The translations under genes were made by a program, and so were the position numbers. This document shows, piece after piece, positions 1 to 6,069 of a stretch of 12,050 bases of DNA. The stretch is from Candidatus Aminicenantota bacterium (GTDB lineage: Bacteria; Acidobacteriota; Aminicenantia; UBA2199), in NCBI GenBank assembly GCA_020355945.1, contig CP070627.1:7839547-7851596 (forward strand), given 5' to 3'. Below the pieces are notes generated by a model. That model was not told where the DNA came from and searched no databases. It saw only the letters and a program-made list of their open reading frames with translations. The first letter of the stretch is position 1. Each line of letters starts with the position of its first letter.

Positions 1-273
1 GATGTCCTGGATGGCTGTCATATGGTACTGGGCTTCCGCACCAATGTTTATATATCTCCTGCCGTCACTGTGTCTACCAATTATGCCCATTATATATGCC
101 AGGGAGGAGAAATCCTGCTCAAATGGTTCCACGCGGTATGGTATTATTCCTGGTGCTCATCCACTCCTTATGATAAACCAGCGGCTGTTTTTTCGCCAGA
201 CTGCCAACATGATACACTTTTCAATTACTCCTCGGACCCTCCCCCTACCAGTCTCTATTGCTGGTACTATTAG
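1..273 (+). CDS. C-terminal fragment of a protein resembling the DUF6345 family
   Basis: Frame 1 is open from the first base to a TAG at 271-273, so this is the 3' end of a gene beginning outside the window. The 90 visible residues are rich in Trp, Tyr, Cys and His, with segments such as LDGCHMVLGFRTN near the start and LLKWFHAVWYYSW in the middle. The pattern 'hxxxGCHxxxGFxT' followed by an aromatic 'W' helix recalls the end of DUF6345-type proteins, which have a catalytic-looking core of unknown function. This is a family resemblance from memory, not a search result. A frame with ATG at 22 is the same frame; a second plus-strand frame open over 2-280 has less protein-like composition and was not chosen. 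The following gene is convergent (ends at 532). Function is not assigned. Confidence 0.5.
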   Translation, partial: DVLDGCHMVLGFRTNVYISPAVTVSTNYAHYICQGGEILLKWFHAVWYYSWCSSTPYDKPAAVFSPDCQHDTLFNYSSDPPPTSLYCWYY

Positions 274-301
274 AATTTAGTTCGCTTCGCTCACAATTGA
301 T

Positions 302-333
302 TGGAATAATGGAATGTTGGAATATTGGGTCTG
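302..333. repeat. Degenerate 8-bp-period tandem array (TGGAATNN)
   Basis: Four successive units read TGGAATAA, TGGAATGT, TGGAATAT and TGGGTCTG. The same purine-rich periodic texture decays on to about 357. It lies in the 258-bp convergent space between the left-edge fragment and the aldehyde dehydrogenase. Together with the 8-bp array at 482-500, this explains most of the structure seen in that gap. A minus-strand open frame (466-245) crosses the array but has repeat-derived composition and is not called a gene. Confidence 0.6.
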
Positions 334-481
334 GAAGATTGGGAAAATGGGGGAATTGCAGGTTTGCATGAGTGCATGATCTACGTACATCAATGCATCC
401 ATGCAATATCATTCTTCCCTTTGTAGAATTTCCGACACATAGAATTAGGGTAAATGAGCCCTCCACCGGACACTGGGCCTG

Positions 482-500
482 ACCGTTAAACCGTTAAACC
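482..500. repeat. 8-bp tandem repeat ACCGTTAA x2.4
   Basis: Two exact copies of ACCGTTAA are followed by ACC, 32 bp beyond the stop codon of the minus-strand aldehyde dehydrogenase gene. The period equals that of the arrays at 302-333 and 10915-10965, although the unit sequence differs. I see no terminator-like hairpin with a T-run in this gap. Confidence 0.7.
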
Positions 501-531
501 AAATGGTAACGAGTGATATTCTTTTAGACGA

Positions 532-1899
532 TTATTTTACAAAGACCGTTTTGATATTGACGAATTCTTTAATGCCGTAATAGGAGAGTTCACGGCCGTA
601 ACCGCTTTCTTTAATACCACCGAAAGGCAGGCGCGGGTCCGAACGAACAAAGGTATTGACAAAGCAGCAGCCGGCTTGTATTTCTTTTTCTGCCAGTCTT
701 GTACCTTTTTCCAGGTCCCCGGTGAAAACCGCGGCCCCCAGCCCGAACACAGAATCATTGGCCGCGTCAATGGCTTCTTTTTCATCTTTCACCGGGATAA
801 TGGCAGCCACCGGGCCGAACAATTCTTCATCATACGCTGGCATACCTTTTTTAACGTCTGTTAAGATGGTTGGTGGATAGAATGCGCCTTTTCCTGCCGG
901 GATTTCGCCGCCTAACAGGCATTTTGCGCCTTTTTTGATACTTTCTTCAACCTGGCGGTGCAAGTCATCTCTCAAGTCATGGCGGGCTTGTGGGCCCACA
1001 GCCACTGTCTCATCCAGGGGGTCACCCATTTTCATGGCCTGCATTTTTTCAATGTAGAGGTCTTCAAATTTTTCTCGAATCGGTTCGACCACGATGAATC
1101 GTTTCGCCGCGATGCAGCTTTGTCCCGAATTGATCAACCGGCTGTAAACGCATGTATTTACGGTGGTTTCCAGGTCAGCATCTTCCAAAACCACGTAGGC
1201 ATCGCTGCCCCCCAGTTCCAGGACTGTTTTTTTCAGCATTTCACCTGCCTTGCTGGCCACGGCCCTACCTGCCGGGGTACTGCCTGTTAATGTGACCGCC
1301 ATTACCAGTGGATTTTCAATCACCCCCTCCACCAGCGAACTGCCGATCAGTAATGTGCGGAAGATATTTTTGGGAAAACCGGCTTTTAAAAATACCTCTT
1401 CAATGGCTAACGCACATCCGGGCACGTTAGAAGCGTGTTTCAAAATACCGGCATTCCCGGCCATGAGCCCGGGAGCGGCAAAACGAAAAACCTGCCAAAA
1501 AGGAAAATTCCAGGGCATCACTGCCAACACCACTCCCAGCGGCTGGAACGAAACAAAACTATCAGAGGCATCGGTTTGAACTGACTCCGGTTTTAAAAAT
1601 ATTTGCGTATTTTCTGCATAATAGTCGCATACCCAGGCACATTTATTAGCTTCCGAACGCCCCTCTTTGATAGGTTTACCCATTTCTAATGCCATCAGTT
1701 TTGCATATTCATCGGCATTTTCCCGCAGTATTTTGGCTGCTTTTCTCATCAATTGCGAACGTTGAGAAAAAGGAACTCTTCGCCAGGACAGGAAAGCCTC
1801 ATGACTGTCCTCTATCGCCCGGGCTACCTCCTCTTTTGTGAAAGTAGCATACGTTTTGATTACTTCACCCGTTGCCGGGTTTATGGCTTCCATAGTCAT
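532..1899 (-). CDS. gabD: NAD(P)-dependent aldehyde dehydrogenase, succinate-semialdehyde dehydrogenase (GabD1-like)
   Basis: The protein has 455 residues, the usual length for the family. It oxidises an aldehyde, probably succinate semialdehyde, to the acid with NAD(P)+ in the cytosol. Hallmarks seen: the PWNFPFW segment with oxyanion Asn131, the cofactor Lys in the KHASN segment (about 154), catalytic-base Glu228 in LELGGSDAY, and nucleophile Cys262 in NSGQSCIA. The Glu-Cys spacing of 34 is canonical. EELFGPV and LPFGGIKESGYGRE follow towards the C terminus. The short N terminus (MTMEAINPATGE) matches the compact SSADH1/Sad group rather than the longer GabD type. Start: AGGAGG at 1905-1910 lies 5 nt before ATG 1899; ATG 1893 is also possible. 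An upstream in-frame GTG at 1905 overlaps the Shine-Dalgarno and is unlikely. Substrate specificity is inferred from family; other short-chain semialdehydes are possible. The gene has its own candidate promoter and is monocistronic or last in a unit. Confidence 0.92.
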   Translation of the reverse strand: MTMEAINPATGEVIKTYATFTKEEVARAIEDSHEAFLSWRRVPFSQRSQLMRKAAKILRENADEYAKLMALEMGKPIKEGRSEANKCAWVCDYYAENTQIFLKPESVQTDASDSFVSFQPLGVVLAVMPWNFPFWQVFRFAAPGLMAGNAGILKHASNVPGCALAIEEVFLKAGFPKNIFRTLLIGSSLVEGVIENPLVMAVTLTGSTPAGRAVASKAGEMLKKTVLELGGSDAYVVLEDADLETTVNTCVYSRLINSGQSCIAAKRFIVVEPIREKFEDLYIEKMQAMKMGDPLDETVAVGPQARHDLRDDLHRQVEESIKKGAKCLLGGEIPAGKGAFYPPTILTDVKKGMPAYDEELFGPVAAIIPVKDEKEAIDAANDSVFGLGAAVFTGDLEKGTRLAEKEIQAGCCFVNTFVRSDPRLPFGGIKESGYGRELSYYGIKEFVNIKTVFVK

Positions 1900-1957
1900 A
1901 GCCACCTCCTTTTTATAACAACAATGTCACACCAATCATTTACTCTTATTTGTTATA

Positions 1958-1986
1958 TTATAGCATATTATATAATTTATTCATAA
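1958..1986 (-). promoter_or_regulatory. Candidate extended -10 promoter of the aldehyde dehydrogenase gene
   Basis: On the minus strand TGCTATAAT (1966-1958) is a perfect extended -10. A weak -35 (TTATGA, 1986-1981) sits 17 bp upstream. The predicted start site is about 50 nt before the ATG at 1899, in a strongly AT-rich stretch. Confidence 0.5.
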
Positions 1987-2024
1987 TCCCGGGACCAGTC
2001 AGCAGCAATTCTCATTTTAAAATT

Positions 2025-2056
2025 TAAACCACGAAGGACACGAAGAACACGAAAAG
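2025..2056. repeat. Dispersed 9-bp-period element (CACGAAGGA), copy 1
   Basis: Three units read CACGAAGGA, CACGAAGAA and CACGAAAAG from 2030, preceded by TTAAAC. The element lies just beyond the stop of the minus-strand lipoprotein gene (2076). ACCAC at 2028-2032 and GTGGT at 2061-2065 form short inverted ends. Related copies are at 3474-3501 and, inverted and diverged, at 7833-7871. Confidence 0.75.
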
Positions 2057-2075
2057 ATTTGTGGTAAAATTAGAA

Positions 2076-3353
2076 TTATTGCTTATTTCGGCTGCTGTAC
2101 CTGTCAATCTCGGTTTTGGCCGTTTCATAACCGGAAATAAGCAGATCATTGGCCTGCTGGTATTCTTCTTTGCCTATGAAATGCAGTACCCGGTTGCATT
2201 GAGCAACAAAATCCCAAAACAATTGCCCGGGTATTCCCTTTACAGCCTTATCTTCACTGGTCTTTCCCGGCTTCCGGCTGTGTCTTTGCACATCTTCTAT
2301 TCTTATTTTTACATTATCGATCATCGAGGAAATATACTCGATGACTTGCATATCAATCGTCAAATCTTCTTTATAATCCTGCAGCCATTCTTTATTCTGT
2401 ACATCCTTTGATTCTTCTATTGTCTCTAACAAGGTCTGAGAATGATCGAGCGCCTTCTGATACGCTTCTTCAAAATTTAATGATTTATGGGATTCATTTT
2501 CTTTTTTCCCGGATTTTTCCAGGAATACCACGGAATACTCGCTGAAGAATTCCCTTTTAGCGGCGATATGATGTAAGCACCTGACCAGGTCAATTAAGCT
2601 TTCCAGTTTTAAATGATCGAAAGCCAGTGATTCAACACCCTGTTTTGACCAGGCGAAAGAACTGCTGTTTAAGGTTTTGACAACCGTTGGCACCACCTCA
2701 TCCTCAAGCATTTTCAATGCCTTTTCATAAATATCGGCTGCCCTTTTATAGGGATTTGATTCTCTGTCATAGGGCCATTTATGGTATTTGTCCATATAGA
2801 TATAGGCCGTTAGTGTTTTTTGAATGCCCTTCATTTTTTCACCGGCTTCCATATCTTTCATGCCTTTGGATTTCTTATCTATTTGTTCCACCAGTTGAAA
2901 GATCGGGATTTTGGCCTGGATATATAAAACGTTTTCATTTTCTCCTGCGGTGTTATAATACCGGATAGCCTGGTTATAGTTTCCTTTTATAAAGAATTTT
3001 TTTCCCAGTCTGACAGCGCATTGTTTTTTTGTATCACCGGTTTGGGCTGCGCAATATTTTTCTGCTTCCCGGATGAGATTCCCCTGGAAATAAGTATTGA
3101 TGACTTTAATATGCTCGCCTGCTTTTGCATAATACCCAGCCGCTTTTTTGTATTGATCTTTTTTTAGAAAAAAGGCGGCAATGGAGTTATAGCATTTTAT
3201 TTTGTCCCGGGGATTCTTTTTTTCGCAGCGTCTTTCCGCAGCCCTGGTCTTTCCTTGTTCCAGGAGTTGATCGATACTTTTTCCTTTGCATGCAAAAATC
3301 AATATGATTAAAGAAATTAAAACCAGCAGTCGGGTTAAATTCACATTTTTCAT
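2076..3353 (-). CDS. TPR-like lipoprotein with two internal C-X10-C repeats, function unknown
   Basis: The protein has 425 residues. The N terminus is a lipoprotein signal: a basic start (MKNVNLTR), a hydrophobic stretch (residues 9-21) and a lipobox-like LIFAC with Cys22 as the lipidation site. Residues about 26-140 hold two copies of a 58-residue helical repeat (C43-X10-C54 and C101-X10-C112), each followed by a TPR-like helix pair ending in a YYxxAGE-type motif. The rest is predominantly helical and charged, with no enzyme motif recognised. It is likely a periplasm-facing scaffold. Start: AGGAAG (3359-3364) is 5 nt before ATG 3353; a longer in-frame GTG at 3398 coincides with the predicted transcription start and is rejected. 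It is preceded by its own promoter (3433-3405), separate from the hydrolase relic upstream. I do not recognise a named family. Confidence 0.85.
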   Translation of the reverse strand: MKNVNLTRLLVLISLIILIFACKGKSIDQLLEQGKTRAAERRCEKKNPRDKIKCYNSIAAFFLKKDQYKKAAGYYAKAGEHIKVINTYFQGNLIREAEKYCAAQTGDTKKQCAVRLGKKFFIKGNYNQAIRYYNTAGENENVLYIQAKIPIFQLVEQIDKKSKGMKDMEAGEKMKGIQKTLTAYIYMDKYHKWPYDRESNPYKRAADIYEKALKMLEDEVVPTVVKTLNSSSFAWSKQGVESLAFDHLKLESLIDLVRCLHHIAAKREFFSEYSVVFLEKSGKKENESHKSLNFEEAYQKALDHSQTLLETIEESKDVQNKEWLQDYKEDLTIDMQVIEYISSMIDNVKIRIEDVQRHSRKPGKTSEDKAVKGIPGQLFWDFVAQCNRVLHFIGKEEYQQANDLLISGYETAKTEIDRYSSRNKQ

Positions 3354-3404
3354 TTTCGCTTCCTTTATTAATTGAGTAAGAAATTTGTTTTTATTCACAT
3401 TGGT

Positions 3405-3433
3405 ATTTTAAAGGAAATATTAAATTATTTCAA
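3405..3433 (-). promoter_or_regulatory. Sigma-70-type promoter of the lipoprotein gene
   Basis: On the minus strand TTGAAA (3433-3428) and TAAAAT (3410-3405) are separated by exactly 17 bp. This predicts a transcript starting near 3398, giving a leader of about 45 nt with the Shine-Dalgarno at 3359-3364. Confidence 0.65.
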
Positions 3434-3473
3434 GAAGCCAAATCTACCAAAATCCACCGTCAAAATATGTAAA

Positions 3474-3501
3474 CCACGAAGGACACGAAGGGCACGAAGG
3501 A
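3474..3501. repeat. Dispersed 9-bp-period element (CACGAAGGA), copy 2
   Basis: Three consecutive units from 3475 read CACGAAGGA, CACGAAGGG and CACGAAGGA, preceded by AAAC as in copy 1. The array ends 11 bp beyond the stop of the minus-strand hydrolase relic (3513), so two of the three copies lie in the same relation to a gene end and in the same orientation. Confidence 0.8.
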
Positions 3502-3512
3502 AAAAGAGTAGT

Positions 3513-4478
3513 TTAATTCATCACTTTAATTTTCAAATGGGAAGGGAATTTCCCGGAACGATATACCTTATGAACCGCTTTTTGGAAGTCCTCTTCTTTG
3601 GCATGGTAAATGTCTGTAAATTTCTGTGGATTGCGATCGATCACCGGGAACCAGGTGCTTTGTACTTGCACCATAATCCTGTGACCTTTAAGAAAACAGT
3701 GACATCTGTCCCTGAGATCAAATTCAATCTTTGTCACTTGATTAGGGACCATCGGCTCAGGCTTTTCAAAGCTGTTTCGATATTTACCGCGAAATACTTC
3801 ACCGGCAAGGAGCATTTGATAACCACTCATTTTGTCATCAATGGAATTTGACTGGTTTCCAGGGGCATCTTCGGGATAAACATCGATCAGCTTTACAATC
3901 CAATCGGCATCGCTGCCGGTGGTAGATACATATAAGCTGGCTATAATCGGCCCGGCAATAGTGATATCTTCGGTGAGGACATGGGATTGATATACCAGCA
4001 CATCCGGTCTTTTGGCTGCAAACCGTTGCTCCTCCACCATCCATAAATGCCCCTGCCGGGTGTGTTTTCTTGTTGACCAGGGTACCGGGTTATCCGGATC
4101 GCTGGTATAGGAATCAAACGCTTTTTCCGGTTCTTTTCCAGGCAGCGCAAAGGAAAGTTTCTTGTCAGCGTGAAAATAAAGATTTTTCTCTGCTGCTGCT
4201 TTAGGAGGCCAGCGATCGTAGGATTTCCATTGATTGGACCCGGTTTCAAAAACCAATGCCTCAGGCAGGTCAGGTTTTCCTTTTCCTTTCAAGTGGTATA
4301 AAAAGAAAGGCAATTCAACCTTTTCCCTGAAGTAGACGCCTGTTTTTTCACCAAATTGAATGTTTCCTAAGTTCATCGTAATCACCATGGTCCATGTATT
4401 GGTTCCAGGTGGGTATACCATTGTGGAAGTACTTTTTGAACCTGGTTTATCTTTTTCATTGAGTGCTCCTTTGTTCAT
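3513..4478 (-). CDS. C-terminal relic of a CocE/NonD-family (X-Pro peptidase S15-type) hydrolase; catalytic domain missing
   Basis: The frame has 321 residues, whereas full members have roughly 600-650. From residue about 36 on, the sequence follows the family closely: LGNIQFGEKTGVYFRE, ELPFFLYHLKGKGK, EALVFETGSNQWKSYD, then the jelly-roll domain with DADWIVKLIDVYPEDAP and RIMVQVQSTWFPVIDRNPQ. The alpha/beta-hydrolase half, with nucleophile Ser, Asp and the His of the GPWxHG segment, is absent, so ester or amide hydrolysis is not expected. The frame begins just after a stop codon, ATG 4478 has no Shine-Dalgarno, and pieces of the lost GPW...HG segment survive in the other two minus-strand frames near 4395-4365, which points to decay. 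An Xre gene occupies the place where the 5' half should be, 112 bp upstream. It is best treated as a pseudogene, though a folded jelly-roll fragment could still be made. Confidence 0.75.
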   Translation of the reverse strand: MNKGALNEKDKPGSKSTSTMVYPPGTNTWTMVITMNLGNIQFGEKTGVYFREKVELPFFLYHLKGKGKPDLPEALVFETGSNQWKSYDRWPPKAAAEKNLYFHADKKLSFALPGKEPEKAFDSYTSDPDNPVPWSTRKHTRQGHLWMVEEQRFAAKRPDVLVYQSHVLTEDITIAGPIIASLYVSTTGSDADWIVKLIDVYPEDAPGNQSNSIDDKMSGYQMLLAGEVFRGKYRNSFEKPEPMVPNQVTKIEFDLRDRCHCFLKGHRIMVQVQSTWFPVIDRNPQKFTDIYHAKEEDFQKAVHKVYRSGKFPSHLKIKVMN

Positions 4479-4590
4479 TTTAATAATCTAATACGAAATT
4501 AATTGCCTGGAAGTTTCTGGCCTGAGCCCTATTTCACCCTGTGTTATAAAGAACCTTCCTGCATCAATCCTGTTTATGAGTATCCCAGGT

Positions 4591-5046
4591 TTAGCTTTCC
4601 AGGCTTTCTGCGGGGTTTTCTCTTTTCATGGCGTTCTCCACCAGTTCTTTATTTTCCAATAAAAATCGATGGAAAAACGCCATGACTTCATGGTGCAGAA
4701 GCGGTATCTGTTCCATTTGCCCTAACAATTCCCGGTGTGCCGTACTCAATGGCTCCTCCACTTGTGTGCCTTCCCGGGTCTCCATTTGTTCCTCTTCTCC
4801 TGGCTTCTCTTTAAAAAACATCGGGCCTTTGCCGCAAATGAGCCAATCCAGGGATATATCAAAAGTGACAGCCAGTATATACAGGGAAAGATGGTTGGGA
4901 AACGTGTCCCCGTTCTCGGTCCGGGTATAGCTGGGCCTGGTGAGCCCGAAATGGATAGACATCCTCTCCTGGTTAAAAGATAATGATTCCCGTACCTTTT
5001 TCAACCGGAGGCTTATTGCTTTTCTTAATTCACTCTTTTTAATCAT
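4591..5046 (-). CDS. Xre-family helix-turn-helix transcriptional regulator
   Basis: The protein has 151 residues. Residues about 8-70 form a Cro/CI-type five-helix DNA-binding domain (LRLKKVRESLSFNQERMS, then FGLTRPSYTRTENG and LAVTFDISLDWLICG). The ending 'DWLxxGKGPMF' is typical of phage-repressor-like Xre proteins. An acidic linker (residues 80-100) follows, then a helical tail (104-141) with IPLLHHEVMAFFHRFLLENKELV, likely for dimerisation or effector input. Start: AGGAGG (5054-5059) is 7 nt before ATG 5046; a longer in-frame extension to 5154 has unlikely composition and runs past the predicted transcription start. It is divergent from the second Xre gene. A palindrome on its -35 suggests autoregulation or cross-regulation. 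Target genes are unknown. Confidence 0.88.
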   Translation of the reverse strand: MIKKSELRKAISLRLKKVRESLSFNQERMSIHFGLTRPSYTRTENGDTFPNHLSLYILAVTFDISLDWLICGKGPMFFKEKPGEEEQMETREGTQVEEPLSTAHRELLGQMEQIPLLHHEVMAFFHRFLLENKELVENAMKRENPAESLES

Positions 5047-5110
5047 GGTTTTTCCTCCTAATGATATAATACGAAAGAAATGGCAAAATAGTCTTCGACA
5101 AAAGACAAAA

Positions 5111-5147
5111 ATTTTACCATTTAAAACAGGAACACGCAAAATTTTGC
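5111..5147 (-). promoter_or_regulatory. Candidate promoter of the minus-strand Xre gene with overlapping palindrome
   Basis: On the minus strand TTGCGT (5139-5134), a 17-bp spacer and TGGTAAAAT (extended -10, TAAAAT at 5116-5111) predict a start site near 5104. The perfect 12-bp palindrome GCAAAATTTTGC (5136-5147) overlaps the -35, a good position for a repressor operator. Its half-site ATTTTGC recurs at 5232-5238. Confidence 0.45.
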
Positions 5148-5163
5148 ACGGCAATGCATTTAT

Positions 5164-5244
5164 CTTCCAGGCAATAAGGCAATCCCTTCACACTGCACAC
5201 TTCCAGGCAAAAAACTCACAGCATTGTATGTATTTTGCACAATG
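5164..5244. promoter_or_regulatory. Repeated motifs in the divergent Xre intergenic region
   Basis: Within the 309-bp gap between the two divergent regulators, CTTCCAGGCAA occurs twice (5164-5174, 5200-5210; 36 bp apart) and ATTTTGCAC twice (5141-5149, 5232-5240). An inverted repeat CATTGT/ACAATG (5222-5227 and 5239-5244) spans the second ATTTTGCAC. These are candidate operator sites for one or both Xre proteins. No gene is seen in this gap. Confidence 0.35.
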
Positions 5245-5293
5245 TCGGATTTAAATAGCACCCTGTCTATTTCCCCGGAAAATTTTTTATTAT

Positions 5294-5322
5294 TTGAAAT
5301 TTAATCAAAAAAATGATAAATA
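5294..5322 (+). promoter_or_regulatory. Candidate promoter of the Xre/two-CW gene
   Basis: TTGAAA (5294-5299) is followed 17 bp later by TAAATA (5317-5322) in a very AT-rich tract. The Shine-Dalgarno AAGGAAG lies just downstream (about 5340-5346). The -10 match is mediocre, and neighbouring TATATT-like hexamers could serve instead. Confidence 0.35.
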
Positions 5323-5355
5323 TATTATATTATTTACAAAAGGAAGATTTTTAAA

Positions 5356-5739
5356 ATGCAAAAAGAAAAATTTTTAAGAATACGGAAAAAACTAAATAAG
5401 ACCCAAAAAGAAATGGCAGTCCTCCTGGGAATATCCATCAAAACCGTAGAAAGCTATGAACAGGGGCTGCGAAACATCCCGGCCAATGTCGAGCGGATTG
5501 TCTACTACCTCCTATTTAAGTTAAATATGGAAAAATTCAAAGAGAAAGAACCATGCTGGGATATAAAAAAATGCCCCTTACCTACCCGGGAAAACTGCGT
5601 TGCCTGGATAGCTAAAGAAGGATTTTTCTGTTGGTTTCTTACCGGGAGAGTTTGTACCCGTGAAAAATTACTCTCTGGCGAATCCACCAAAAGTTGCTTT
5701 CATTGCAGCTTTTTTAAAGAAAACCTGGAAAAGATATGA
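5356..5739 (+). CDS. Xre-type HTH regulator fused to a Cys-rich two-CW-like domain
   Basis: The protein has 127 residues. Residues 1-58 are a helix-turn-helix of Xre/NadS type (KKLNKTQKEMAVLLGIS, then KTVESYEQGLRNIP). Residues 66-120 carry seven cysteines: C67-W, C73, C81, C92-W, C100 and the C114-x2-C117 pair. The order CW...C...C..W...CW...C...CxxCxF matches the small 'two-CW' domain often found near or within bacterial HTH proteins; metal binding (zinc or Fe-S) is inferred from the cysteine pattern. It may sense metal or redox state. Start: AAGGAAG precedes ATG 5356 by about 9 nt. It is divergent from the other Xre gene and followed 28 bp later by a strong hairpin, so it is probably monocistronic. 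The targets are unknown. Confidence 0.85.
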   Translation: MQKEKFLRIRKKLNKTQKEMAVLLGISIKTVESYEQGLRNIPANVERIVYYLLFKLNMEKFKEKEPCWDIKKCPLPTRENCVAWIAKEGFFCWFLTGRVCTREKLLSGESTKSCFHCSFFKENLEKI

Positions 5740-5766
5740 ATTAAAAGACGTTGTCGTGAAGAATGG

Positions 5767-5790
5767 AGGGCTTCCTCGAGAGGAAGCCCT
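5767..5790 (+). terminator. Hairpin 3' of the Xre/two-CW gene, probable terminator
   Basis: A perfect 10-bp stem AGGGCTTCCT/AGGAAGCCCT with a CGAG loop starts 28 bp after the stop codon. The following tract (TTAAAGGTGTTTTG) is only moderately T-rich, so termination may be partial. The same hairpin would also lie in any minus-strand transcript started at the promoter near 5881. Confidence 0.55.
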
Positions 5791-5881
5791 TAAAGGTGTT
5801 TTGTTAGGCTAACCGGTAAGCGTTATTTCTTTTTGTCTTAGGAGGTTAGAATTAACGCGCTGCCGGCTTTGTTCTACTAAC

Positions 5882-5916
5882 TACTACATTGTAGTATTAA
5901 TTTTGGATTTTGTCAA
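5882..5916 (-). promoter_or_regulatory. Strong minus-strand promoter with a 15-bp dyad over the -10 (BlaI/CopY-like)
   Basis: On the minus strand TTGACA (5916-5911), 17 bp, then TACAAT (5893-5888) is a near-consensus sigma-70 promoter. The perfect dyad TACTACATTGTAGTA (5882-5896; arms TACTACA/TGTAGTA around one base) covers the -10, the usual place for a repressor site. The TACA...TGTA core resembles operators of the BlaI/MecI/CopY winged-helix repressors, although those usually have two central bases. No such regulator is in the window. No gene follows on the minus strand; the transcript would run towards, and antisense to, the Xre/two-CW gene. Confidence 0.6.
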
Positions 5917-6069
5917 CAGTTTAATATACAATTTCAGATTTTTTTGATTGCGTTTTTGCCTTCACTCCAATGGGTCTATCCTGAAGCGGATGGAGCGGAA
6001 GATATAAAAAAATCTGCAAATTTTAACTGTCACAATTGATTTTTTTTAATTTTCATGTAATGATATACT

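Larger units (their letters stand above)
5740..6069. other. 330-bp gene-free region between the Xre/two-CW gene and the CoA-acylating dehydrogenase
   Basis: No credible coding frame is seen on either strand. The region holds the hairpin at 5767-5790, an 11-bp palindrome GTTAGGCTAAC (5803-5813), complementary pieces GTTAG/CTAAC around 5847-5881, and the minus-strand promoter-dyad at 5882-5916. A T-rich stretch leads to the next gene, which lacks a Shine-Dalgarno. The density of self-complementary segments suggests a structured RNA on the minus strand, but this is not established. Confidence 0.5.

Noticed and set aside
245..466. 73-codon minus-strand open frame
   Set aside because: Most of it is translated repeat (FPHFPNLPDPIF, CERSELNSNS type), with no Shine-Dalgarno and no family resemblance.
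5047..5154. N-terminal extension of the minus-strand Xre protein
   Set aside because: The 36 extra residues (Phe/Cys/Arg-rich) do not fit the family, and ATG 5046 has AGGAGG at ideal spacing.
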